Below are positions 1-4,580 of a DNA stretch of 5,616 bases, piece after piece (position 1 is the first letter of the stretch; each line of letters opens with the position of its first letter). The notes under the pieces were generated by a model. The model made no database searches. It worked only from the letters and a program-made list of their open reading frames with translations, and was not told where the DNA came from. The position numbers and the translations under genes are program-made. The stretch is from NCBI GenBank assembly GCA_003233615.1, contig QIMB01000460.1, forward strand, positions 1 to 5,616. The letters run 5' to 3'. The stretch comes from Nitrospirota bacterium (lineage in GTDB: Bacteria > Nitrospirota > Nitrospiria > Nitrospirales > UBA8639).

Positions 1-4
1 CACC

Positions 5-38
5 ATCCGGAATCAGTAGCGATCCACTGATTCCGGAT
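5..38. repeat. Perfect 13-bp inverted repeat, 8-base loop
   Basis: Arms at 5-17 (ATCCGGAATCAGT) and 26-38 (ACTGATTCCGGAT) are exact reverse complements around the loop AGCGATCC. No T-tract follows, so it is not a standard intrinsic terminator on the + strand. Its position next to the direct repeat at 44-91 fits the terminal region of an insertion sequence or a palindromic intergenic repeat. The upstream gene, if any, is outside the window, so its origin cannot be decided. Confidence 0.85.
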
Positions 39-43
39 AACCG

Positions 44-91
44 GTCTACGATGTCGTGGCACTTTTGGAAGTCCACGATGTCCTGGCACTT
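44..91. repeat. Imperfect 21-bp direct repeat, possible IS end
   Basis: Positions 44-64 (GTCTACGATGTCGTGGCACT+T) and 71-91 (GTCCACGATGTCCTGGCACT+T) match at 19 of 21 bases with a period of 27 bp. Tandem imperfect repeats of about 20 bp are typical transposase-binding sites at the ends of some insertion sequences, the IS21 family among them. No transposase gene is inside the window, so the mobile-element reading is inference; the repeat itself is directly visible. Confidence 0.75.
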
Positions 92-134
92 ATCAACTAG
101 CCACTAGGATTTCTCTTAAATTGCCTTGACAAGT

Positions 135-152
135 CTTGACATTTTTTGTCGA
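135..152 (+). promoter_or_regulatory. Rrf2/IscR-type palindromic operator core
   Basis: CTTGAC (135-140), seven bases (141-147), then GTCGA (148-152) fits the core of the IscR type-1 consensus as I recall it (SYYGAC-N7-GTCRR). The outer ATA/TAT positions and the inner bases fit less well. The site overlaps the -35 box of the promoter driving the Rrf2 gene, so binding would block RNA polymerase. This fits the negative autoregulation common for Rrf2 proteins. Binding is inferred. Confidence 0.5.
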
Positions 153-163
153 TATAGTATAAA
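136..163 (+). promoter_or_regulatory. Sigma70-like promoter of the Rrf2 gene
   Basis: A perfect -35 TTGACA (136-141) is followed after 16 bases by TATAAA (158-163). A second TTGACA lies exactly 10 bp upstream at 126-131 and could act as an alternative -35 with a less favourable spacer. The region is much more A+T-rich than its surroundings. It is the strongest promoter-like sequence in the window and may drive the whole cluster, because no comparable promoter was seen before the reductase gene. Confidence 0.6.
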
Positions 164-192
164 TACATTATTCCTATCGATTTAGTATGAAT
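149..192 (+). repeat. Tandem 16-bp motif in the Rrf2 promoter/leader
   Basis: TCGATATAGTATAAAT (149-164) and TCGATTTAGTATGAAT (177-192) match at 14 of 16 bases with a period of 28 bp. The first copy covers the -10 region and the second lies just before the start codon. TCGATA (149-154) and TATCGA (175-180) also form a small dyad. Tandem motifs here could be extra operator half-sites for the Rrf2 protein. That role is inferred; the repetition is visible. Confidence 0.55.
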
Positions 193-198
193 TAAATT

Positions 199-654
199 AT
201 GAACCGCTTCCCTATTAAAGTGACGTACGGAATAATGGCCACCATTGAATTAGCCCGCCATGATCGGTCTACGCCCCTGCAGGCCAAGACTATAGCCTCG
301 CGGCAAGGCATTCCTTCTCGATTTGTTGAACAAATTCTTCAGGGTTTGAAGCAGGCAGGGATTGTGCGAAGCCTTCGAGGGGCTCAAGGCGGCTATATCT
401 TGTCGCAGGACCCCCGTCACATCACCTTGGCAGAACTGGTCAATTCGATGAATGGGACCGATGTCTCATCCTCGACGGTACACGGAACAACGGAACATTC
501 TGAAAATCGACTGGTTTCCAACACAATACTTTCAACAATTTGGGCACAAGTCCAGGAGGCCGAGCAAGCCGTTCTTCGAGTCATCTCACTCCAATCCTTG
601 GTCGAACAGTCCCAAAAGCTCGAATACCAGCGCAGCTTGATGTATCATATTTAG
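199..654 (+). CDS. Rrf2 family transcriptional regulator (CymR-like, no cysteines)
   Basis: This 151-residue protein has the usual length and layout of Rrf2 regulators. The opening KVTYGIMATIELA matches the family's first helix. Residues 26-58 hold the helix-turn-helix, with recognition helix PSRFVEQILQGL. The wing is RGAQGGYIL (60-68). A helical dimerisation segment spans about 103-145. It contains no cysteine at all, so it cannot bind an Fe-S cluster through cysteines as IscR or NsrR do. This makes it more like CymR, which in Firmicutes represses cysteine and sulfur genes with the help of cysteine synthase. The start ATG at 199 has no clear Shine-Dalgarno sequence; the in-frame ATG at 187 is followed two codons later by TAA. 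The sulfur genes downstream suggest it controls sulfite reduction and CysH. The family call is firm; the effector is inferred. Confidence 0.9.
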   Translation: MNRFPIKVTYGIMATIELARHDRSTPLQAKTIASRQGIPSRFVEQILQGLKQAGIVRSLRGAQGGYILSQDPRHITLAELVNSMNGTDVSSSTVHGTTEHSENRLVSNTILSTIWAQVQEAEQAVLRVISLQSLVEQSQKLEYQRSLMYHI

Positions 655-758
655 TTCCGCGATCAACAGTACAGTTCACGATGTCACCGAATACCATAAG
701 TGATGAGACGCACAAAATTAGGAATTTCTGACTTTTATCCGCCATTTGGAGAAAGACG
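655..758 (+). promoter_or_regulatory. Intergenic leader of the reductase gene with ribosome binding site
   Basis: These 104 non-coding bases separate the regulator from the reductase. A good Shine-Dalgarno, GGAG at 748-751, lies seven bases before the ATG at 759 and supports that start. No convincing -35/-10 pair and no copy of the GAC-N7-GTC palindrome was found, so the reductase may be read through from the promoter at 136-163. A weak internal promoter cannot be excluded. Confidence 0.5.
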
Positions 759-3275
759 ATGAGCACCTCACCGACTACGACCAGGCCTCCGGTCCAGACG
801 ATCACAATACCTCAGGATATTATCGAAGAAATCGAAACATTTGAAGATGAAGTCGCTCGGGTCCAATCCGGAGACACCCCGATTGATATGTTCAAACCCT
901 TCCGCCTGCAATACGGCATTTATGGACAGCGCCAGCCAGATGTCCAAATGATCCGCATCAGAATTCCGTTTGGTGGAATGACCGCCAATCAACTACGACG
1001 AATCGCTGAGATCACAGACACGTATGCCACTGGCGTTGGTCACGTGACGACTCGACAGGACTTTCAATTGCACTTCGTACCGCTGACCCAGGTGGGCACC
1101 ATCATGCGGAAATTGGCAGAAGTTGGGCTCACCACACGGGAAGCCTGTGCCAATACCGTTCGAAACGTCACAGCCTGTGCGCTAGCCGGGGTCTGCCCGG
1201 GAGAAGTCTTCGACGTCACACCCTATTCCAAGGCGGTAGCAGACCATTTATTACGAAACCCTCTCAATCAAAGTCTCCCACGCAAATTTAAAATTGCCTT
1301 GTCTGGTTGCAAGCAAGACTGTGCATTGACACCAATTCACGACGTCGGACTTTTGGCCACTCGCAATGCTGAAGGAGAGCCCGGCTTTAAGATGGTTGTC
1401 GGTGGTGGCTTAGGATCTACTCCGCGTTTAGCAAAAACGTTACGGGAATTTGTCCCGATGGAAGAACTTATTCCATCAATCGAAGCCATATTGAAAGTGT
1501 TTGACAATTTGGGCAATCGCAAAAATCGTAGTAAGGCCCGAATGAAGTTTGTTCTCGACAAATTAGGCTTTGAAGAATTTGCAAAACGCTGGAAAGAAGC
1601 CTATGACAGCATGATGCAATCGGGTGCGACAAAACTTGGATTGATTCCTGGCGTATATCCTGACGATCCGCCTTTGATCATGCCCACGAAAAATGGCAAT
1701 GGCACCTCTGCTCAAGGAAACGGAAGTCGTTCATCAAACGGCTCGTCCCAAAATGGAGCGACAAGCTCCTCTCCTGATGCGTTGAACACCTGGACGACAA
1801 CCAATGTCGTGTCACAACGACAATCTGGTTTTAAAGCCGCTGCCGTGCGGCTCCGTTCCGGTGACCTCACAACAGAACAAATGTTCGCGTTGGCTGATCT
1901 GGCCGAACGCTATTCCAATGGAAATATTCGCACCACCATTAACCAAAACATGATGATTCGATGGATTCCGGATAGCCAGCTTCCTCATTTGTATGAAGAA
2001 CTGATGACGCATGGATTAGGTGACCCTGGAGCTGAAGGGGTTGAGGACATTGTAGCCTGCCCCGGGACGGATACCTGCGGGTTGGGCATCACGTCCTCGA
2101 AGGGACTTGCTCGGGCCTTAGCCGAAGTGTTTCCCGCTGGAAAAACGGCGGATGACCTCAAGGGCGTCGATGTCAAAATTAGCGGATGCCATAATTCTTG
2201 TGCGCAACATCATATTGCAACGATTGGCTTGCATGGTGTCGGCAAACGTGTTGGCGATCATGTGGCTCCTGTGTATGAATTGCATTTGGGAGGACAAGTC
2301 ACCGGCACGCCCAAGATTGCCCAATTGATTGTGAAAGTCCCTGCGATCAATGTACCTGCTGCCGTCCAGCATGTATTAGATCTGTATCGACGATCGCGAA
2401 CAGACGGAGAATCACTTCCGGCCTTTATCACCAAGACTGGCAAGGCTGCACTCAAAGAGGAACTCATTCCATATACGATCCTCCCGTCGTATAAAGATGA
2501 CAAGAAATTTTATTTCGATTGGGAAGGAGATGAGGAGTTTTCAGTCGAGGACTTAGGCCCAGGCGAATGTGCCGGGGGCGCATTAGAGATGATCGACAAT
2601 CGCATTCTTGAAGCCGAGCAAGAACTCTATCAGGCACGAATTCTCGTGGGGAAGCATCAATATGCCATGGCCATTAATAAAGCCTACCGCGCAGTCGTGG
2701 CCGGGGCGAAAGCTATCCTCGTCACGGAAGGCATTGATCCAAATACCGACGCCGATACCTTGTTAGAATTCGACACGATGATTCAGGCCAAAGGACTGTT
2801 GCCAGTTGAATACCATCATGTGGCTGAAAAATTCGGCGATATGGGAACCAAGAATGCTTCTGCAGACTTTACTCAAGGAAAAATGACTTTTGCAAAAGGA
2901 TTCGTCGACCTGTGCCGAACAGTCACGGAACAAATTGGGCAAGACCTCAAGCTTGTTCCAACAGAAGTAGGATCAGACGGAGAAACGCCATCAACGGTCA
3001 CACCATCTCAATCTGAATCACCGTCTTCCACAGCTGGGGATACTGAGGTCTATGATTTGCGTGGGGTCACCTGTCCTATGAACTATGTCAAAACAAAATT
3101 GAAATTAGAAATGATGGACGAGGGTGAACAACTTGAAGTCTGGCTTGATGCTGGTGATCCGATTCGCAACGTCCCGGCCAGCCTCCGAAATGATGGGCAT
3201 AAGGTGCTCAAGCAGGAGCCCATGGATTCTGATGAACAACACTTCAAGGTACTCGTTGAAAAGGTTGAAGCGTAA
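759..3275 (+). CDS. Sulfite/nitrite reductase (siroheme, dual 4Fe-4S motif) fused to TusA domain
   Basis: This 838-residue enzyme probably reduces sulfite to sulfide with six electrons, likely from ferredoxin, as no flavoprotein subunit is encoded here. The N-terminal half (about 40-305) has GIYGQRQ, TTRQDFQLH and LPRKFK, which hold the basic anion-binding residues R99, R135, K176 and K178. The C-terminal half (about 355-560) carries C434-X5-C440 and C477-X3-C481, the normal siroheme-[4Fe-4S] ligands. Unusually the N-terminal half also has C140-X5-C146 and C184-X3-C188. Residues 310-342 are an Asn/Gly/Ser linker. Residues about 590-730 form a helical region, possibly HEPN-like. A Ser/Thr/Pro linker (about 735-760) leads to a TusA-like domain (763-838, Cys772). 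Most assimilatory homologues are near 550-600 residues. The adjacent CysH and the TusA domain favour sulfite over nitrite. Family call is firm; substrate is likely. Confidence 0.9.
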   Translation: MSTSPTTTRPPVQTITIPQDIIEEIETFEDEVARVQSGDTPIDMFKPFRLQYGIYGQRQPDVQMIRIRIPFGGMTANQLRRIAEITDTYATGVGHVTTRQDFQLHFVPLTQVGTIMRKLAEVGLTTREACANTVRNVTACALAGVCPGEVFDVTPYSKAVADHLLRNPLNQSLPRKFKIALSGCKQDCALTPIHDVGLLATRNAEGEPGFKMVVGGGLGSTPRLAKTLREFVPMEELIPSIEAILKVFDNLGNRKNRSKARMKFVLDKLGFEEFAKRWKEAYDSMMQSGATKLGLIPGVYPDDPPLIMPTKNGNGTSAQGNGSRSSNGSSQNGATSSSPDALNTWTTTNVVSQRQSGFKAAAVRLRSGDLTTEQMFALADLAERYSNGNIRTTINQNMMIRWIPDSQLPHLYEELMTHGLGDPGAEGVEDIVACPGTDTCGLGITSSKGLARALAEVFPAGKTADDLKGVDVKISGCHNSCAQHHIATIGLHGVGKRVGDHVAPVYELHLGGQVTGTPKIAQLIVKVPAINVPAAVQHVLDLYRRSRTDGESLPAFITKTGKAALKEELIPYTILPSYKDDKKFYFDWEGDEEFSVEDLGPGECAGGALEMIDNRILEAEQELYQARILVGKHQYAMAINKAYRAVVAGAKAILVTEGIDPNTDADTLLEFDTMIQAKGLLPVEYHHVAEKFGDMGTKNASADFTQGKMTFAKGFVDLCRTVTEQIGQDLKLVPTEVGSDGETPSTVTPSQSESPSSTAGDTEVYDLRGVTCPMNYVKTKLKLEMMDEGEQLEVWLDAGDPIRNVPASLRNDGHKVLKQEPMDSDEQHFKVLVEKVEA
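1686..1784 (+). other. Asn/Gly/Ser-rich linker between the two reductase halves
   Basis: Codons for residues about 310-342 encode a low-complexity stretch with NGNGTS, GNGSRSSNGSS and GATSSS. It sits exactly between the two homologous halves and looks like a flexible tether. Compact single-chain sulfite and nitrite reductases do not usually have one here, which suggests that the halves fold as separate units. Confidence 0.7.
3045..3272 (+). other. C-terminal TusA-like sulfur-carrier domain of the reductase
   Basis: Residues 763-838 match the TusA/SirA fold: YDLRGVTCPMN contains the signature LRG-x-x-CP with the persulfide cysteine Cys772 (codon 3072-3074), then a helix, the strand LEVWLDAGDP and the typical NVPASLRNDGHKVL segment. 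The usual CPxP reads CPMN, so the second proline is lost. TusA proteins carry persulfide sulfur to DsrE/TusD-type partners, and one such partner is encoded at 4156-4569. Confidence 0.8.
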
Positions 3276-3278
3276 AAC

Positions 3279-3282
3279 GGAG
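3279..3282 (+). promoter_or_regulatory. Ribosome binding site of cysH
   Basis: GGAG lies five bases before the ATG at 3288, within the 12-base gap after the reductase stop. It supports this start and co-transcription of the two genes. Confidence 0.7.
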
Positions 3283-3287
3283 CTTGC

Positions 3288-4007
3288 ATGTCGACAACAA
3301 TCAATACACAACCCTCGCCAGATGAACTGGCTGCCTTGAACCAATCCTTGGAGGGGCAGGATCCACACAAAATTCTTGAAACCGCATTAGAGCAATATAG
3401 CCCTGACATCATTTTGGCCTGTAGCTTCGGAGCCGAAGATGTCGTCCTTCTCGACATGATGCTCCGCATCAATCCACGTAGCGTGCTTTTTTACCTGGAC
3501 ACTGATTTTTTATTTGCAGAGACCTATGCCGTTCGAGATCGAATCATCCAGCATTATCAGTTACAAGACGAACAGATCATCCAGATGAAATCGGTGCTGA
3601 CACCAACGGAACAAGTCACACATCATGGAGAAGCCTTGTGGTTGCGAAATTCTGATCAATGTTGCCAACTCCGGAAGATCGATCCCTTAACCCGTGTTCT
3701 CAAGGACTATACTGCATGGATCACAGGAATTAGGCGTGAGCAATCTCCCACTCGAGCTCATGCGGGTATTGTCGAGTGGGATGCTAAATTTGGACTGGTC
3801 AAATTCAACCCGCTGGCTACCTGGTCAGATGAGCAGACCTGGGAATACATTCGAACCCAGAACGTGCCCTATAACACCTTGCACGACCAGCATTATCCCA
3901 GCATCGGATGTACGCATTGCACGGCCCCCGTGATGCCCGGTGACGATCCCAGGTCTGGACGATGGAACAGTTCGACAAAGACCGAATGTGGACTTCATCA
4001 AAAGTAA
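3288..4007 (+). CDS. cysH: Adenylylsulfate (APS) reductase, CysH family, Fe-S type
   Basis: This 239-residue cytoplasmic enzyme reduces adenylylsulfate to sulfite and AMP with thioredoxin as electron source. The nucleotide-binding loop of the PP-loop superfamily is at SFGAEDVVLL (46-55), followed by FYLDTDFLFAET (68-79) and GIRREQSPTR (147-156). Cys125-Cys126 and Cys208-X2-Cys211 are the four [4Fe-4S] ligands that mark the APS-specific type; PAPS reductases lack them. The catalytic cysteine is Cys234 in the C-terminal ECGLH. Length and motif order are those of complete bacterial family members. It sits directly after the reductase that would consume its sulfite, so the two form consecutive steps of sulfate assimilation. 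Sulfate adenylyltransferase is not in the window. APS specificity is read from the cysteines, not measured. Confidence 0.95.
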   Translation: MSTTINTQPSPDELAALNQSLEGQDPHKILETALEQYSPDIILACSFGAEDVVLLDMMLRINPRSVLFYLDTDFLFAETYAVRDRIIQHYQLQDEQIIQMKSVLTPTEQVTHHGEALWLRNSDQCCQLRKIDPLTRVLKDYTAWITGIRREQSPTRAHAGIVEWDAKFGLVKFNPLATWSDEQTWEYIRTQNVPYNTLHDQHYPSIGCTHCTAPVMPGDDPRSGRWNSSTKTECGLHQK

Positions 4008-4010
4008 GAC

Positions 4011-4109
4011 GTGAGAAGGTAGAAGTGAAAAGTAAGGAGTCCAGAGTACGATAGAGAAGAAGAGGCGTGCTGTTGTGATTTCTTTTGCTTCTCCCTTTGT
4101 ACTTCTCAC
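4011..4109. repeat. Inverted arrays of degenerate heptamers between cysH and the dsrE-like gene
   Basis: The left arm reads as seven consecutive 7-base units from 4011 to 4059: GTGAGAA, GGTAGAA, GTGAAAA, GTAAGGA, GTCCAGA, GTACGAT, AGAGAAG. The right arm, read on the minus strand from 4109 back to about 4082, gives GTGAGAA, GTACAAA, GGGAGAA, GCAAAAG. The ends pair perfectly over 8 bp (GTGAGAAG 4011-4018 with CTTCTCAC 4102-4109), and five T residues follow (4110-4114). The gap therefore shows strand asymmetry, purine-rich then pyrimidine-rich, and could fold into a long imperfect hairpin in RNA. It may attenuate or end the upstream transcript or protect its 3' end; function is unknown. No gene and no clear promoter is seen in 4008-4155. 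Confidence 0.6.
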
Positions 4110-4144
4110 TTTTTAATGTTCCCCACATAGACACAATGAGAGTT

Positions 4145-4150
4145 GGAGGA
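4145..4150 (+). promoter_or_regulatory. Strong ribosome binding site for GTG start
   Basis: GGAGGA lies five bases before the GTG at 4156. It is the best Shine-Dalgarno in the window and decides in favour of the GTG start for the DsrE-like gene. Confidence 0.8.
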
Positions 4151-4155
4151 TAGCA

Positions 4156-4569
4156 GTGAAAAAAGTTGTGATTATTATTACTCGCGGGGGGTTCAACAAC
4201 CTTCTTCAGGCATGCGAATGGATGGCCCTGGCTGCGGCCAGTGGAATGGAGGTGAGTGGGTTTTTTCGAGATGAAGCGGCAGGTCGTATGAGTAAAACCA
4301 AAATTAAAGAAATGACGATGTCCCCTGACTATCGTGGACGTGAGGCTGCTGTTCGTGACCTCCTCCGACAGGAAGAAAAAGCGGATCTTTCACGATTACT
4401 CCAGAAAGCGAAAGAGAGCGGGAACATCAAACTTTCTGTTTGCAAAGATTCTCTCCGTTATTTTGACCTGAGGCCAGAAGATCTGATTCCCGAATTGGAT
4501 GAAGTACAAACGGCCGAAACCTTTTGGAAGGAAGCCGTGATACCAGCTGACCGGGTGTTAACATTTTGA
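4156..4569 (+). CDS. DsrE/DsrF-like family protein, possible persulfide carrier
   Basis: This 137-residue soluble protein has the DsrE-like alpha/beta layout. A first strand and turn, KKVVIIITRGGFNN, is followed by helix LLQACEWMALAAASG (17-30) and a second strand, EVSGFF. A charged helical insert covers about 45-90, and strand IKLSVCKDSL places Cys96 where DsrE/TusD proteins keep their sulfur-accepting cysteine. Cys20 is the only other cysteine. DsrE-type proteins accept persulfide sulfur from TusA, so the TusA domain of the reductase is a natural partner. It lies 148 bases after cysH, past a hairpin-like repeat, and 11 bases before the TrpD2-like gene, so it may be expressed somewhat separately from the upstream genes. 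No signal peptide or membrane segment is visible. Fold assignment is good; the sulfur-carrier role is inferred from context and Cys96. Confidence 0.75.
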   Translation: MKKVVIIITRGGFNNLLQACEWMALAAASGMEVSGFFRDEAAGRMSKTKIKEMTMSPDYRGREAAVRDLLRQEEKADLSRLLQKAKESGNIKLSVCKDSLRYFDLRPEDLIPELDEVQTAETFWKEAVIPADRVLTF

Positions 4570-4580
4570 TACCACCTTCG

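Noticed and set aside
187..195. ATG AAT TAA just before the Rrf2 start as a leader peptide
   Set aside because: A two-codon frame without a ribosome binding site is expected by chance in A+T-rich DNA.
672..684. Sequence AGTTCACGATGTC resembling the direct repeat at 71-83
   Set aside because: Only about 12 of 13 bases match and the rest of the 21-bp unit is absent; likely chance.
581..992. Minus-strand and alternative-frame open frames over the Rrf2 gene end and reductase start
   Set aside because: They overlap well-supported genes, lack ribosome binding sites and give low-complexity or unrecognisable proteins.
1965..1975. GATTCCGGATA inside the reductase gene matching part of the inverted repeat at 5-38
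   Set aside because: Eleven bases within a coding region with no paired arm; likely chance.
759..3275. Reading the enzyme as an assimilatory nitrite reductase (NirA)
   Set aside because: Sequence motifs alone allow it, but the adjacent cysH, fused TusA domain and DsrE-like neighbour point to sulfite; kept only as an alternative.
3083..3472. 129-residue minus-strand open frame across the reductase/cysH junction
   Set aside because: It is antisense to the TusA domain and the cysH start, is rich in Ser and Cys in the way of shadow translation, and has no recognisable domain.
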